From Comamonadaceae bacterium (lineage in GTDB: Bacteria > Pseudomonadota > Gammaproteobacteria > Burkholderiales > Burkholderiaceae_C): a stretch of 53,284 nt of DNA. The position numbers and the translations under genes are program-made. The notes beneath the pieces were generated by a model. That model had not been told where the DNA came from. It made no database searches and saw nothing but the letters and a program-made list of their open reading frames with translations. Shown one piece after another: positions 28,246 to 39,822 of the stretch (the stretch's first letter is position 1; the number at the start of each line of letters is the position of its first letter). The DNA is taken from assembly GCA_947447975.1 (NCBI GenBank), contig CANFLU010000015.1, forward strand, positions 1 to 53,284, read 5' to 3'.

Positions 28246-29289
28246 TTGGCTAAAAAACTTTTTATTTCCTTGGCATTTTTGCTCTCCCTGGGAGCGGTTT
28301 TTGCCGCGCAAGACGCAAAGCGCGGTGATCGCGCCGATCCCGCACGCCATCAAATCAGCAACAAATGGGTCAAAGCGAAGGCTTTTGGCGCGGCACCGGT
28401 TAGCAGCAAGAGCAAGGTAAAAAAACAGGCGGCGGTGCCGAATCGGCCAAGTTTTGGCGATATTGCGGGGCTTCATGGGGCGCCTGATGCGCTCGCGCTC
28501 AAATCCAGTGTGGCCTTCGTGATCGACCAGGACACCAAAGAGGTCTTGCTTCACAAAAACGAACTCGCGGTGCTGCCAATTGCCTCGATCACCAAATTGA
28601 TGACGGGCGTTCTGATCAGTGAAGCCAGATTGCCGATGGAGGAATTAATCACCATTAGCCAGGACGACGTGGACATGGAAAAGGGAAGTCGATCGCGGCT
28701 GACGGTCGGCACTATGCTCAGCCGGGGGGAATTGTTACACCTTGCCCTTATGTCTAGCGAGAACCGGGCTGCCCACGCGCTGGGGCGTACCTACCCAGGC
28801 GGTTTAGGGCATTTTGTCGGCCTGATGAACACCAAAGCCGCGGAATTGGGAATGAGTGCCACCAGCTATGTCGAGCCAACCGGGTTGTCGAGTAAAAACC
28901 AATCTAGTGCGAAAGACTTGGCCACCCTGGTCAACTATGCCTATGCAGACGCGACTTTGCGCGAGTACTCCACCTCGCCGGGACATCAGGTGGAAGTGGG
29001 GCGTCGCACATTGCAGTTCAATAATACGAACCGCCTAGTGAAAAATCCCTCCTGGGACATTGGTTTGCAAAAGACGGGTTATATCTCCGAGGCCGGGCAA
29101 TGCCTGGTGATGCAAGCCAAGGTCGCTGGGCGTAAGATCATCATGGTGTTTTTGGATTCGGCGGGTAAATTTAGCCGGATCGCCGATGCAGAGCGGGTAC
29201 GTCGTTGGGTCGAATCAGCACCCATGGTCAATAGCCGGGTGTCCCCGGTCGCAGCACTTGATTTGGCGGGAAGGCCTATCAGGCAATAA
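28246..29289 (+). CDS. pbpG: D-alanyl-D-alanine endopeptidase (PBP7 type, S11 family)
   Basis: A periplasmic penicillin-binding protein that trims peptidoglycan peptides. It has a signal peptide (KKLFISLAFLLSLGAVFAA), a basic linker, and the three catalytic motifs in order: SITK (in PIASITKLMTG), SEN and KTG (LQKTGYIS). The C-terminal extra domain of DacA/DacC is absent, which fits PBP7 (PbpG). The start is uncertain: I chose TTG 28246, just before the signal peptide; another TTG at 28198 would add 16 residues, and neither has a good ribosome-binding site. It is convergent with the IclR gene. Confidence 0.85.
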   Translation: MAKKLFISLAFLLSLGAVFAAQDAKRGDRADPARHQISNKWVKAKAFGAAPVSSKSKVKKQAAVPNRPSFGDIAGLHGAPDALALKSSVAFVIDQDTKEVLLHKNELAVLPIASITKLMTGVLISEARLPMEELITISQDDVDMEKGSRSRLTVGTMLSRGELLHLALMSSENRAAHALGRTYPGGLGHFVGLMNTKAAELGMSATSYVEPTGLSSKNQSSAKDLATLVNYAYADATLREYSTSPGHQVEVGRRTLQFNNTNRLVKNPSWDIGLQKTGYISEAGQCLVMQAKVAGRKIIMVFLDSAGKFSRIADAERVRRWVESAPMVNSRVSPVAALDLAGRPIRQ

Positions 29290-29350
29290 AGCCCAAGCCT
29301 GGTCTGAAGCCAGCTTGCGGACTATCTGAAATTTGACGCGCTTGGGTGGC

Positions 29351-30130
29351 TCAACGCTCGCTAAAGCCTAAGGTTTTGGAAATTTCTCGGGCGGTCTCTT
29401 TGAGGCGTGGCATCCAGCTGTCTTCCATGCGGCCAGAGGGGGAAGAGATCGACAAACCGGCGATAAGTTTGTTCTGGTCATCGTAAATACCCGCCGCCAT
29501 GCAGCGCACCCCCAACTCGAGTTCCTCGTTGTCACTGGCTTGGCCATATTGGCGTACGCGGGACAACTCACGCTCCAAGGTCGCTAACTCGGTAATACTG
29601 TTCTTGGTGTGGCCTTGTAGGCCGGTGCGTGTGGCATAAGCACGGATGCGCTGCGGATCGTCGGCCGCGAGAAAAAGCTTGCCCACGGAAGTTAAATGCA
29701 AGGGTGCTCGCCCACCAATGGCACGTACCACCTGCATCCCCGATCGCTCACTATAAGCGCGCTCCACATAAATGATTTCATCACCCTGGCGCATGCTCAG
29801 GTTAACCGGTTGCTGGGTCAGTTTATGCAATTCGCGCATGGGCGCGATCGCGGCATCGCGCACGTTCAGTCGGCCTTTGACCAGGTTGCCCAGCTCCAGC
29901 AAACGCATGCCAAGGCGGTAGGTGCCGGGTTGCGGGCGGTCAGCAAATCGCCCTAGTACCAGGTCGTTAAGTATGCGATGCGCAGTGGAAGGGTGCAAGC
30001 CGGCTTTGTCACTAATGTCTTTCAGTGTCATAGCCTCTTCCCGCGATGCAAGCACATCGATCAGCGTGAACATGCGTTCAATCACCTGTACCGATGGCGC
30101 TGAAGGACTGTGGGTGTCTAGTTTGGTCAT
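29351..30130 (-). CDS. IclR-family transcriptional regulator
   Basis: A 259-residue regulator with an N-terminal winged helix-turn-helix (VQVIERMFTLIDVLAS, then LKDISDKAGLHPSTAHRILN) and a C-terminal effector domain (GMRLLELGNL ... GAPLHLTSVGKLFLA-like segment, and LIAGLSISSPSGRM at the end). IclR proteins usually control catabolic genes near them, but here the neighbours are a PBP and bpt, so the target is unknown. In related genomes pyrD is often at this position after bpt. Confidence 0.9.
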   Translation of the reverse strand: MTKLDTHSPSAPSVQVIERMFTLIDVLASREEAMTLKDISDKAGLHPSTAHRILNDLVLGRFADRPQPGTYRLGMRLLELGNLVKGRLNVRDAAIAPMRELHKLTQQPVNLSMRQGDEIIYVERAYSERSGMQVVRAIGGRAPLHLTSVGKLFLAADDPQRIRAYATRTGLQGHTKNSITELATLERELSRVRQYGQASDNEELELGVRCMAAGIYDDQNKLIAGLSISSPSGRMEDSWMPRLKETAREISKTLGFSER

Positions 30131-30195
30131 ATGCAGCTATGGAGAACGCCCGATTTTGCGCTATAGGAACGGCTGTCCAACAATGAACGAGAATT

Positions 30196-30963
30196 TTATA
30201 AATTTAAATTTACATTGCCAGCGAGTGAAGCGCTATCTTGCCAGCGGCCATCGACCAGAATCTCGGAGGGTGCAAAGCGCATTTTGTAATTCATTTTCTG
30301 GCTTTGGGCGATCCAGTAACCTAGATAAACATAGGACAAGCCCAGTGATTTGGCCTGTTGCAATTGCCACAGCACGTTGTAGGTGCCAAAGCTCGCATCG
30401 GACTGCGGTTCGTAAAAGGTATACACCGCCGAAATTCCGTCGTCCAGGACATCGAGTATGGATACCATTTTCAACGCGCCAACGCGTTGGCCCTCTCCAG
30501 GCTCGCGGAATTCGACCAGACGGGAGTTGACCCGGCTTTGCAGTAAAAACTGCGTGTATTGGCTTACGCTGTCTTCCTCCATGCCGCCGCCTGCATGGCG
30601 ATCCTGCTGGTAGCGCAAGTACAACTCGTAATGCTCTTGAGAAAAACCCAAACTTTGCACGCGCACTTGCAAGTGGTCGTGCTGCTTTAGCGCCCTGCGT
30701 TGGCTGCGGCTAGGGGAAAAACGGGTCACCGGTACGCGCAGCGGAATGCAGGCCTGACACCCGTCGCAGTAGGGGCGGTAGGTGAACATTCCACTACGGC
30801 GAAACCCACTCTCTACCAGGCCGGAGTAGGTCGTGTTATCGATCAAGTGGCTGGGCGTAGCTACCTGGGATCGCGCTTGCCGGCCTTGCAGGTAGCTGCA
30901 TTCATAGGGCGCCGTAGAGTAAAACTGCAGGGTCTGTAGCGGCAGATCGTGAAGTTTGGTCAT
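30196..30963 (-). CDS. bpt: Aspartate/glutamate leucyltransferase (Bpt/ATE family)
   Basis: Bpt adds leucine from Leu-tRNA to proteins that begin with Asp or Glu, marking them for ClpS/ClpAP degradation (bacterial N-degron pathway). The 255-residue protein has the N-terminal cysteine group of the ATE family ([15 protein letters not shown]), the [13 protein letters not shown] segment, and the C-terminal GNAT-like part ([19 protein letters not shown]). The gene is often labelled arginyl-tRNA-protein transferase; leucyl activity is known for bacterial Bpt. It lies nine bases after aat. Confidence 0.93.
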   Translation of the reverse strand: MTKLHDLPLQTLQFYSTAPYECSYLQGRQARSQVATPSHLIDNTTYSGLVESGFRRSGMFTYRPYCDGCQACIPLRVPVTRFSPSRSQRRALKQHDHLQVRVQSLGFSQEHYELYLRYQQDRHAGGGMEEDSVSQYTQFLLQSRVNSRLVEFREPGEGQRVGALKMVSILDVLDDGISAVYTFYEPQSDASFGTYNVLWQLQQAKSLGLSYVYLGYWIAQSQKMNYKMRFAPSEILVDGRWQDSASLAGNVNLNL

Positions 30964-30972
30964 GGCGCGACG

Positions 30973-31719
30973 TCAGTGGGCTTGGTGCAAATGTTTCCAG
31001 CTCTCGGCCGAAAACTCCCATCGAACGGGGGTTTGCGCCCTAGCTGCTTGCATGGTAGCAAGGAATTGCGCGCGCTGCACGGGCCTTGCGCCGAGGCGCG
31101 ACAAGTGGGCGGTGACTTGCTGGCAGTCCAATTGCGGTACTTCGTAAGCGCGGCAATGGGCAATCAGCGCCGCCAGTGCAATCTTGGAGCCATCGCGCAC
31201 CTGGGTAAACATGGATTCGCCGTACACAGCCCGCCCCATGGCTACGAAATACAGGCCCGCCACCAAGTGGCCGTCTATCCAAGTTTCCACGCTGTGGGCA
31301 TAGCCTGCGTGGTGAAAATCAATATAGGCCTCCACCATGGCCGGAACGATCCAGGTGCCGTTTTGTCCTCGACGCGGCGCTTGTGCGCATTGGCGGATAA
31401 CACCAGCGAAATCACTGTTCATGCGAATTTCGCAGCGCGCATCTTGCTGGAAGCGGCGCAAGGTTTTTCTCAGCGAGTCGTGGATCCGAAATTCGCCCGT
31501 CATCAGCACCATGCGCGGATCCGGGCTCCACCACAGCGTAGGCTGCGTTTCATTAAACCAGGGGAACACACCACGTGTATACGCGGCGCTCAAGGTCTCC
31601 ACGTCCAGTGCACCACCGGCGGCCAGTAAGCCCGGCGCGTCGCTATCCGGTCCCCATGCCCGATTGAAGGGGGGGAACGGGTCGCCAGGTAGCATCCAGG
31701 TCAGGTCAGGTGTGCTCAT
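30973..31719 (-). CDS. aat: Leucyl/phenylalanyl-tRNA--protein transferase
   Basis: Aat adds Leu or Phe to proteins with N-terminal Arg or Lys, the first branch of the N-degron pathway. The 248-residue protein has the family segments [40 protein letters not shown], and the acyl-binding [17 protein letters not shown]. Start ATG 31719 ([17 protein letters not shown]) is chosen, with AGGAAG ten bases upstream. With bpt it forms an operon that covers both N-degron transferases. Confidence 0.95.
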   Translation of the reverse strand: MSTPDLTWMLPGDPFPPFNRAWGPDSDAPGLLAAGGALDVETLSAAYTRGVFPWFNETQPTLWWSPDPRMVLMTGEFRIHDSLRKTLRRFQQDARCEIRMNSDFAGVIRQCAQAPRRGQNGTWIVPAMVEAYIDFHHAGYAHSVETWIDGHLVAGLYFVAMGRAVYGESMFTQVRDGSKIALAALIAHCRAYEVPQLDCQQVTAHLSRLGARPVQRAQFLATMQAARAQTPVRWEFSAESWKHLHQAH

Positions 31720-31780
31720 CGATGGCGCTTCCTGATGGTGTGCCGCTGCCACCCCGTGCCACCCAAATTACCCCGGAGGT

Positions 31781-31786
31781 TAGAAT
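31781..31786 (+). promoter_or_regulatory. -10 element of the tRNA-Pro gene
   Basis: TAGAAT ends eight bases before the tRNA, a good -10 spacing. The -35 region is poor. Confidence 0.4.
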
Positions 31787-31794
31787 GCGCAAGT

Positions 31795-31871
<77 letters not shown>

Positions 31872-31928
31872 ATATTCTTGCCAAAGCATTGTCTTTGGCT
31901 TTTTCATTTGTATTATTCGCACCCATTT

Positions 31929-32005
31929 CTGTCCGTAGCTCAGTTGGATAGAGCAACAGCCTTCTAAGCTGTAGGTCACAGGTTCGATTCCTGTCGGACA
32001 GGCCA
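31929..32005 (+). tRNA. tRNA-Arg (anticodon TCT)
   Basis: A complete cloverleaf: acceptor CTGTCCG pairs with CGGACAG, anticodon stem ACAGC/GCTGT with anticodon TCT at 31963-31965, T-loop TTCGATT, and encoded CCA (32003-32005). It lies 57 bases after tRNA-Pro and is probably on the same transcript. Confidence 0.98.
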
Positions 32006-32022
32006 CATTCATGTGCAACATC

Positions 32023-32874
32023 TTAGGGTAAGGATAAGGCGCTGGCGGGCCGTTGTGTTTCTTGGGCAAGCCAATCCGCTAGCGCATGGTTGAGCAAGCC
32101 GGGATCACCGGTACTCATACAAACCAAGGTACTGTAGGGCGCCTCACCCTGTGAGAGGGTCTGGGCCGCTTGCAGCAAGCCCGCCTCCTCCAGTACCTGG
32201 CGCGTGCGCCTGGCCACCGGTTGCCCCGCCTCCAGTAGCCTCACCCCTGGTCCCCAAACCTTGGACAATATATCGGTGATAAGGGCGTAATGCGTGCAGC
32301 CCAGCACCACGGTGTCAATGTGCGCCCCATCAACGGGGTTGTGGCGCAAGGCCTGCGCATAGCGCTGGCATAAGGAGGCGATGGCCTGATGGTCAGCCTG
32401 TTCGATGGCCGCGGCCAAACCATCGCACGCTTGCAACAAAAATCGCACGGAGGTCTTTTGTGTGCCCAGCAGTGTTTCAAATTTATCACTGGCGAGCGTG
32501 CTTCGGGTAGCCATCACGGCGACCACCCCGCTGGCAGTCAGCGCTGCTGCCGGCTTGAGCGCCGGCTCTATGCCCACTATGGGCAGGCCAGGATAGCGCT
32601 CGCGCAGATCGGCCACGGCCGCAGCGGTGGCGGTATTGCACGCCAGCACCAGCGCTTTAGTTTGGTGGCGGGTAATGAGGTAATCTGCTAGCAGCTGTGA
32701 GCGTTTGAGCACATGCGAAGTATCCCGCTCGCCATAGGGGGCGTGGCCAGCGTCGCCGATATAAACGAATTTCTCTTGTGGCAACTCCCGGCGCAAGGCG
32801 GCCAGCACGCTGAGGCCTCCGATACCACTGTCAAAGACCCCTATAGGCCCGCTAGCGGCGCGCTTGCTAGGCAT
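32023..32874 (-). CDS. murI: Glutamate racemase
   Basis: MurI makes D-glutamate for peptidoglycan. The 283-residue protein has the opening [17 protein letters not shown], the first catalytic cysteine in [11 protein letters not shown] and the second in LGCTHYALI. It follows fumA on the minus strand with six bases between, so they are cotranscribed. Confidence 0.95.
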   Translation of the reverse strand: MPSKRAASGPIGVFDSGIGGLSVLAALRRELPQEKFVYIGDAGHAPYGERDTSHVLKRSQLLADYLITRHQTKALVLACNTATAAAVADLRERYPGLPIVGIEPALKPAAALTASGVVAVMATRSTLASDKFETLLGTQKTSVRFLLQACDGLAAAIEQADHQAIASLCQRYAQALRHNPVDGAHIDTVVLGCTHYALITDILSKVWGPGVRLLEAGQPVARRTRQVLEEAGLLQAAQTLSQGEAPYSTLVCMSTGDPGLLNHALADWLAQETQRPASALSLP

Positions 32875-32880
32875 CAGGCC

Positions 32881-34431
32881 TCAGGCCGATTGCACGGCAA
32901 TTGTTTTGAACTCGCCGCTGGCGATTTTTTGCTGCCACAGTGCGGGGCCCGTGATATGCGCACTGGTCCCACCGGCATCTACGGCCACGGTAACGGGCAT
33001 GTCTACCACATCAAACTCGTAAATCGCCTCCATCCCCAGGTCGGCAAAGGCCAGTACTTTGGCATGTTTGATCGCTTTGCTGACCAGGTACGCCGCGCCC
33101 CCGACGGCCATCAGGTAGGCGCTTTGGTGCTTTTTGATGGCTTCGATGGCCACGGGCCCGCGTTCGGCCTTACCCACCATGGCAATCAGGCCGGTTTGTG
33201 CCAGCATCATTTCGGTAAAACCGTCCATCCGCGTTGCAGTGGTCGGGCCCGCTGGACCGACAGCTTCGCCTTGCACCGGATCCACCGGCCCTACGTAATA
33301 AATGACCCGGTTGGTGAAATCCACGGGAAGGGCTTCGCCTTTGGCCAGCAGGCCCTGGATGCGCTTGTGCGCTGCATCCCGCCCGGTGAGCATTTTTCCA
33401 TTGAGTAGTAGGGTTTGGCCGGGCTTCCAGGCCGCCACTTGGGCGGGCGTCAGGGTGTTTAGGTCTACCCGGGTGCTTTTCACGTAATCGGGCTTCCAGT
33501 CCACTGAGGGCCACAAGTCCAGCGATGGTGGCGTCAGGTAGGCCGGTCCGCGGCCATCGAGCACAAAGTGCGCATGGCGCGTGGCGGCGCAATTGGGGAT
33601 CATGGCCACCGGCTTGCTGGCCGCATGGGTGGGATACAGCTTGATTTTGATGTCCAATACCGTGGTCAGTCCGCCAAGGCCTTGGGCACCGATACCCAGC
33701 GCATTGACTTTGTCGTACAACTCCAGGCGCAGCTCCTCGGTTTGCGTGAGGGCTTGCCCCGCCGACGATTTGGCTTGTAAGGCGTACATATCGATGTCGT
33801 CCATGAGGCTCTCTTTGGCCATCAGCATGGCTTTTTCGGCCGTACCGCCGATACCGATGCCCAGCATCCCCGGAGGACACCAACCTGCGCCCATGGTGGG
33901 CACGGTTTTAAGCACCCAGTCCACCACGGAATCACCGGGGTTGAGCATGACCAGCTTGCTTTTGTTTTCCGAGCCGCCGCCTTTGGCCGCTACGGTGACT
34001 TCCACGCTATTGCCGGGCACCAGTTCGGTGAAGATCACTGCGGGCGTGTTGTCCTTGGTGTTGATGCGTGCAAATTGGGGATCGGCCACGACGCTCGCAC
34101 GCAGGGTGTTGTCAGGGTGCAAGTAGCCCTGGCGCACGCCTTGGTTCACGGCGTCGTCTAAAGAGCCGCTAAAGCCGGCAAAACGCACGTCCATACCCAC
34201 TTTCAAGAAGACATTGACGATGCCGGTGTCCTGGCAAATGGGCCGGTGGCCGGTGGCGCTCATTTTGCTGTTGGTAAGAATCTGGGCAATCGCGTCTTTG
34301 GCAGCCGGGCTTTGCTCGCGCTCGTAGGCGCGTGCCAAATGAGCGATGTAATCGGCGGGGTGGTAGTAGCTGATGTACTGCAGGGCGGCAGCGACCGATT
34401 CAACGAGGTCGTTTTGGGTAATGGTGGTCAT
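32881..34431 (-). CDS. fumA: Fumarate hydratase, class I
   Basis: A [4Fe-4S] fumarase that converts fumarate to malate in the TCA cycle. The 516-residue single-chain protein has the two fused class I domains. Cluster cysteines are probably those in HRPICQDTG, GAGWCPPG and PNCAATRHAH. The C-terminal beta domain contains GPTTATRMDGF and ends GEFKTIAVQSA. These enzymes are oxygen-sensitive, unlike class II FumC. It is the first gene of the fumA-murI unit and divergent from acsA. Confidence 0.93.
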   Translation of the reverse strand: MTTITQNDLVESVAAALQYISYYHPADYIAHLARAYEREQSPAAKDAIAQILTNSKMSATGHRPICQDTGIVNVFLKVGMDVRFAGFSGSLDDAVNQGVRQGYLHPDNTLRASVVADPQFARINTKDNTPAVIFTELVPGNSVEVTVAAKGGGSENKSKLVMLNPGDSVVDWVLKTVPTMGAGWCPPGMLGIGIGGTAEKAMLMAKESLMDDIDMYALQAKSSAGQALTQTEELRLELYDKVNALGIGAQGLGGLTTVLDIKIKLYPTHAASKPVAMIPNCAATRHAHFVLDGRGPAYLTPPSLDLWPSVDWKPDYVKSTRVDLNTLTPAQVAAWKPGQTLLLNGKMLTGRDAAHKRIQGLLAKGEALPVDFTNRVIYYVGPVDPVQGEAVGPAGPTTATRMDGFTEMMLAQTGLIAMVGKAERGPVAIEAIKKHQSAYLMAVGGAAYLVSKAIKHAKVLAFADLGMEAIYEFDVVDMPVTVAVDAGGTSAHITGPALWQQKIASGEFKTIAVQSA

Positions 34432-34617
34432 TTTGCGAGGCAGGAAAGTAGGCCCAGAGTTTAGCCCCTGACGTGAGCGGGGTGCCTGACCGCTCAGCTT
34501 GCCCGGGCGCCGCTTTCGCGTCAGAATCTGGGGCGTCTGAGCGCCAAGTCAGTGCACTGTAAGTGCCGCCGCCGAAGATTGCGCCAGATTTTCGAACACC
34601 ACAAGGAGACCCGTTCT

Positions 34618-36615
34618 ATGAGTTCGTCGACATCCGCTATCGAGTCGGTTTTGGTTGAAAACCGGGTTTTTTACCCCAGCGAGGCGAGCCAAAAAGGCGC
34701 ACGGATTTCCGGCATGCCCGCTTACCAGGCCTTGTGTGATGCCGCGGACAAAGACTATCAGGGCTTTTGGGCGCAGTTGGCGCGTGACAACTTAAGCTGG
34801 TCTAGGCCATTTAGCCGGGTGCTGGATGAATCCAATGCACCGTTTTACCAGTGGTTTGATGATGGTGAACTCAATGCCTCGGCCAACTGCTTGGATCGCC
34901 ACATGGGCACTCCAGTGGAGAACAAAACAGCGGTGATTTTTGAGGCCGACGATGGTGCGGTTACGAAAACTACTTACAAGGAATTGCTCGCGCGTGTTAG
35001 CCAGTTTGCCAATGCGCTCAAGGCTGCGGGTATCCAAAAGGGTGACCGCGTACTGGTATATATGCCCATGACGCTCGAAGGCGTGATTGCCATGCAAGCC
35101 TGCGCCCGCATCGGCGCCACGCACAGCGTGGTCTTTGGGGGCTTTTCCGCCAAAGCCTTGCAAGAACGCATCATCGATGCGGGCGCTGTCGCCGTCATCA
35201 CCGCGAACTACCAAATGCGCGGTGGTAAAGAACTGCCGCTCAAGTCCATTGTGGACGAAGGCTTGGCCATGGGCGGCTGCGAGTCAATCAAAACAGTGTT
35301 CGTTTACCAGCGCACTGCAACCGCCTGCAATATGGTGTCAGGCCGGGACACAAGCTTTGCAGAAGCGTTGGCGGGGCAAAGCAGCGTCTGCGCGCCGGTG
35401 GCCGTGGGCGCGGAGCACCCTTTATTTATTTTGTACACCTCGGGCTCCACCGGCAAGCCCAAGGGCGTGCAGCACTCCACCGGCGGCTACTTGCTGTGGG
35501 CGAAGCTGACCATGGACTGGACCTTTGATTTACGTGCCGACGATGTGTTTTGGTGTACCGCCGACATTGGCTGGATCACCGGCCATACCTATGTTGCTTA
35601 CGGCCCTTTGGCGGCGGGTGCGACGCAAATTATTTTTGAAGGCGTCCCCACGTTCCCCAACGCCGGACGTTTTTGGCAAATGATTGAGCGCCACAAGTGC
35701 AGTATTTTCTATACCGCACCCACGGCCATCCGGTCACTCATCAAAGCCGCAGAAAGCGACCCGGCAGTGCACCCCGACCGCTCCGACCTGAGCAGCCTGC
35801 GCATCTTGGGCTCGGTGGGTGAGCCCATCAACCCGGAGGCCTGGATGTGGTACTACCGCCATGTGGGCCACGAGAAATGCCCCATTGTGGATACGTTTTG
35901 GCAAACAGAAACCGGCGGCCACATGATGACGCCGCTGCCTGGAGCGACACCATTGGTGCCGGGCAGCTGTACCTTGCCCTTGCCCGGCATCATGGCCGCG
36001 ATCGTCGATGAGGTGGGCAACCCGATTGCTAATGGTACCGGCGGCATATTGGTGGTCAGCCGACCTTGGCCTTCCATGATCCGCACGATCTGGAACGACC
36101 CGGAGCGTTTTAAGAAAAGCTATTTTCCCGAAGAAATGGGTGGCAAGCTTTACCTTGCGGGCGACGGCGCCGTGCGCAGCGCTGACCGAGGCTATTTCCG
36201 CATTACCGGACGCATTGACGATGTACTTAACGTCTCTGGCCACCGCATGGGCACCATGGAAATTGAGTCGGCCCTCGTATCCAAGACCGACCTGGTAGCC
36301 GAAGCGGCCGTGGTGGGGCGGCCGGATGATTTGACCGGCGAAGCCATCTGTGCTTTCGTAGTCCTTAAGCGTGCGCGCCCCAGCCCCGACGAAGCCAAGC
36401 TGATTGCCAAAGAGTTGCGCGACTGGGTGGCCAAAGAAATCGGCCCGATTGCCAAACCCAAAGACATCCGCTTTGGTGAAAACCTGCCCAAAACGCGCTC
36501 CGGAAAAATCATGCGCCGCCTGCTGCGCTCGCTGGCCAAAGGCGAGACGATTACCCAGGATGTGTCCACCTTGGAAAACCCAGCGATTTTGGACCAGTTG
36601 GGTCAGGCCTATTGA
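34618..36615 (+). CDS. acsA: Acetyl-CoA synthetase
   Basis: Acs activates acetate to acetyl-CoA through an acetyl-adenylate. The 665-residue protein has the ATP-binding loop [15 protein letters not shown], the active-site segment [11 protein letters not shown] whose Trp limits the acyl pocket to acetate size, and the C-terminal [10 protein letters not shown] with the acetylatable catalytic Lys. Length and sequence fit AcsA better than propionyl-CoA synthetase PrpE. Start ATG 34618 has AAGGAGA eight bases upstream. A bidirectional terminator follows. Confidence 0.93.
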   Translation: MSSSTSAIESVLVENRVFYPSEASQKGARISGMPAYQALCDAADKDYQGFWAQLARDNLSWSRPFSRVLDESNAPFYQWFDDGELNASANCLDRHMGTPVENKTAVIFEADDGAVTKTTYKELLARVSQFANALKAAGIQKGDRVLVYMPMTLEGVIAMQACARIGATHSVVFGGFSAKALQERIIDAGAVAVITANYQMRGGKELPLKSIVDEGLAMGGCESIKTVFVYQRTATACNMVSGRDTSFAEALAGQSSVCAPVAVGAEHPLFILYTSGSTGKPKGVQHSTGGYLLWAKLTMDWTFDLRADDVFWCTADIGWITGHTYVAYGPLAAGATQIIFEGVPTFPNAGRFWQMIERHKCSIFYTAPTAIRSLIKAAESDPAVHPDRSDLSSLRILGSVGEPINPEAWMWYYRHVGHEKCPIVDTFWQTETGGHMMTPLPGATPLVPGSCTLPLPGIMAAIVDEVGNPIANGTGGILVVSRPWPSMIRTIWNDPERFKKSYFPEEMGGKLYLAGDGAVRSADRGYFRITGRIDDVLNVSGHRMGTMEIESALVSKTDLVAEAAVVGRPDDLTGEAICAFVVLKRARPSPDEAKLIAKELRDWVAKEIGPIAKPKDIRFGENLPKTRSGKIMRRLLRSLAKGETITQDVSTLENPAILDQLGQAY

Positions 36616-36630
36616 GGTGTCTTGCGCCTT

Positions 36631-36659
36631 AAAAAAGGACGCCTAGCGCGTCCTTTTTT
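36631..36659. terminator. Bidirectional terminator between acsA and adk
   Basis: AAAAAAGGACGC (36631-36642) pairs fully with GCGTCCTTTTTT (36648-36659) around CTAGC. The A and T runs on either side make it a terminator for acsA (+) and adk (-). Confidence 0.92.
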
Positions 36660-36677
36660 GTGCAAGCAGACTCTCGC

Positions 36678-37349
<672 letters not shown>

Positions 37350-37467
37350 TCAGTGTCTCTTAATCGCCGAACTACCTTGAGGTGGTGCACGGCTGCGTTA
37401 TGGGGTCTGGCGTCGAGAATAGCACGCGTCTGACATGAAGTGCCTTACAGCCGCCCAAGTACAGGTG

Positions 37468-38226
37468 TTAGGCTAGCAGTTTGCGCACGCGCTCTAAGTC
37501 CTGCGGCGTATCTACGCCCGGCCCGGGTACCGTGTCACTGACATATACCGCGACCTTGTGCCCATGCCAAAGTGCTCGCAATTGCTCGAGCGCTTCGCTG
37601 ATCTCCATGGGCGCCTGCGCCAAGGTCGGAAAAGCGCGCAAAAAACCGGCGCGATAGGAGTAAATGCCAATGTGGCGCAGTGGCGCAGGCTGCGGTAACG
37701 CCTGCGGTATGTCGGTGGGGCGGTCGCGCCACCAGGCGATGGGCGCGCGGCTGAAGTACATGGCCATGCCAGCGGCGTCGCATACGACTTTGACGACATT
37801 GGGGTCGTAAAAATCTGCGCCCTCTTGCAGCGCATGGGCGGCCGTGCCCATGCTGGCATGGGGGTATTGGTGTAGCAAACCGGCGACCGCGGCCACCAGC
37901 GCTGTGTCAATGAGCGGCTCGTCGCCTTGCACATTGACCACCATGTCTTGATCGTGCAATCCCAACAATTGGCAGGCCTCTGCCAGACGGTCGCTGCCTG
38001 ATACATGGTCGCTGCGGGTGAGCAAGGCCTGCACGCCAAAGGCCTCGCAGGCCTGGACGATACGCGGGCTGTCGCAGGCTACCACCACCTGGGTCTCTGC
38101 GGGGAGCGCTTGCGTAACCCGCAGGGCTACCCGCACGACCATAGGGATACCGCCTAGATCGGCCAAGGGTTTCTCGGGTAGGCGGCTGGAGGCCAGGCGC
38201 GCTGGAATCAGGACCGTGGTGACCAT
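37468..38226 (-). CDS. kdsB: 3-deoxy-manno-octulosonate cytidylyltransferase
   Basis: KdsB makes CMP-Kdo for lipopolysaccharide inner core. The 252-residue protein has the nucleotidyltransferase opening [31 protein letters not shown] (metal-binding Asp) and [13 protein letters not shown]. It starts five bases after the Trm112-like gene. Confidence 0.95.
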   Translation of the reverse strand: MVTTVLIPARLASSRLPEKPLADLGGIPMVVRVALRVTQALPAETQVVVACDSPRIVQACEAFGVQALLTRSDHVSGSDRLAEACQLLGLHDQDMVVNVQGDEPLIDTALVAAVAGLLHQYPHASMGTAAHALQEGADFYDPNVVKVVCDAAGMAMYFSRAPIAWWRDRPTDIPQALPQPAPLRHIGIYSYRAGFLRAFPTLAQAPMEISEALEQLRALWHGHKVAVYVSDTVPGPGVDTPQDLERVRKLLA

Positions 38227-38231
38227 CGCGG

Positions 38232-38414
38232 CTATAGGCCTAAATCGGTGTCGCTCAGCGTACGTGCTTCATTTTCCAAGAGGATGGGAATACCGTCACG
38301 CACTGCATAAGCGAGGCGGGCGCTGCGCGACCACAGCTCTTGGATCTCCGCGTGCCATTCCAAGGGGCCTTTGGTGACCGGGCAGACCAGCAAGGTCATT
38401 AATTTAGTGTCCAT
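38232..38414 (-). CDS. Trm112/UPF0434-family small protein (YcaR-like)
   Basis: A 60-residue protein of the YcaR/Trm112-like family, a small zinc-ribbon-like fold often lacking the full cysteine set; here only one Cys is seen ([13 protein letters not shown]). The conserved end [13 protein letters not shown] is present. Position between lpxK and kdsB is conserved. Function in bacteria is unsettled. Its start overlaps the end of lpxK by 11 bases. Confidence 0.85.
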   Translation of the reverse strand: MDTKLMTLLVCPVTKGPLEWHAEIQELWSRSARLAYAVRDGIPILLENEARTLSDTDLGL

Positions 38415-39447
38415 GCGGCGATGATAAACGTCCGGCCAAAGCGCTTGCGATGCGCGCGTCCAATGCCGTATAAAAGTGTGCGTCCAGACTTTGCTCCAAA
38501 GGCACCGCCCAGGCATCGGGTGCGATCGCCCATAGTTTGGCGGCGTCTTTTTCCGTACAGAGCAAGGTGTACGGGCCCAGTGACTTGCGGGTGAAGCCCG
38601 CAAAGTCCGCGTGATCGGGTAGAGCGACTCGCGCTGCCAGTGTCAGGCCCGCTGCTTCCAGCATGCCAAAAAACTGGGTGGGCCGCGCAATCCCGGCTAG
38701 CGCTTTGACCGCTGGGTCTGCTTGCAGGCTGCTCACGGCGCAGCTTGTTCCGTCGGCCCGCCTGGCGATCAGCCCCAGGCGGCGCCGGGCAGTAAATGCA
38801 CCCGCAAAGCTAGTACCGCTGCTGACTACCAGGAGCTGTGCATCGTTGACTCCAGCGCAGGCTAATGCTTTGCGTGGCCAGGGCTCACGCAAGGGGCCTG
38901 CAGGCAGCAAATAGCCCTTACCCAAACCGTCTTCGGGCATCATGCAAATTTCGACATCATGGTACAGGCTGTAATCCTGCAGGCCATCGTCGCAGACCAC
39001 GACACGCGTCTGCGGATAAGTGTGCAGCAGTGCGCGCAGGCTGTCTTGGCGTGACGGGCCCACAAACACCGGGGTGCCGCTGCGTTGGCGCAGCAGCAGG
39101 GCTTCGTCGCCCACCATTTGCACCTGCGCATCGACCGATACTTCGATGGTGTTGCTCACAGTGCGGCCATAGCCTTTAGAAATAATACCTACTGCCCAGC
39201 CACTGGCCCTCAGATGCTGGATCACGGATAACACGGTGGGCGTTTTGCCCGCGCCACCTGCAACCACATTACCCACCACAACCACGCACACGCTAGGGTG
39301 ATGGACTCGCCACCAGCCTATGGCAAACAGGGCGCGGCGCATGCCGAGCAACAAGCCATACAACCAGGAAACGGGTAGCAGCAGCCACACGATGACCGTG
39401 TTCCCCTGCCAGGCTCGAAGCAATAATTGGGTTAGCAAGCTGCGCAT
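38404..39447 (-). CDS. lpxK: Tetraacyldisaccharide 4'-kinase LpxK
   Basis: LpxK phosphorylates the 4' position of lipid A disaccharide at the inner membrane. The 347-residue protein has an N-terminal membrane helix ([18 protein letters not shown]) and the P-loop-like [14 protein letters not shown]. It also has [15 protein letters not shown] with the catalytic Asp pair. Start ATG 39447 ([13 protein letters not shown]) is preferred to an in-frame start 14 codons upstream. In many Burkholderiales exbB and exbD precede lpxK; here xseA is the next gene upstream. Confidence 0.93.
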   Translation of the reverse strand: MRSLLTQLLLRAWQGNTVIVWLLLPVSWLYGLLLGMRRALFAIGWWRVHHPSVCVVVVGNVVAGGAGKTPTVLSVIQHLRASGWAVGIISKGYGRTVSNTIEVSVDAQVQMVGDEALLLRQRSGTPVFVGPSRQDSLRALLHTYPQTRVVVCDDGLQDYSLYHDVEICMMPEDGLGKGYLLPAGPLREPWPRKALACAGVNDAQLLVVSSGTSFAGAFTARRRLGLIARRADGTSCAVSSLQADPAVKALAGIARPTQFFGMLEAAGLTLAARVALPDHADFAGFTRKSLGPYTLLCTEKDAAKLWAIAPDAWAVPLEQSLDAHFYTALDARIASALAGRLSSPHGH

Positions 39448-39822
39448 GCGATCAGCGCCAAAGCGCGTAGGGACGCCGCTCACGCGCAAGCGTCATACGG
39501 CGCGGTCCGGTAGGCTGACAGCGACCCGCACCGCTATACGGGAAGCTAGGCGCTGGCAATTCGCATCATCACGGTGTATGGGCACAGGTAGGCTGTCTCC
39601 AGGATGTTGGACCGCCGCACCATAGCAAGGGCGGCACAGTAATCTGCTTTCAGTTTACCTTGCAGGTCCCATGGGATTTTCGCGCGCGTCATGGTTTTGC
39701 GAAGCTTCGTGAAGGCGCATAAGCAGCATGGCTTGCGCGGCTTTTCACTTAATATGGGCATTCGAGCCTCTTGGTTCCCTTTTCGCGCCCTCGCTAGCGT
39801 CTCCATACTTCGAATTGCCTTG
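39448..39822. other. Gene-free divergent region between lpxK and xseA
   Basis: 375 bases with no convincing gene. It holds palindromes CCCATGGG (39668-39675) and CGAAGCTTCG (39700-39709), and an alternating CGCGCGCG between them. Promoters for both lpxK and xseA must lie here, but I see no strong -35/-10 pair. Related genomes often carry exbB, exbD and sodB at this place; no remnant of them is visible. Confidence 0.5.

Noticed and set aside
29291..29346. CCCAAGC/GCTTGGG inverted repeat between the PBP7-type and IclR genes as a terminator
   Set aside because: The arms are 41 bases apart and there is no T run on either side.
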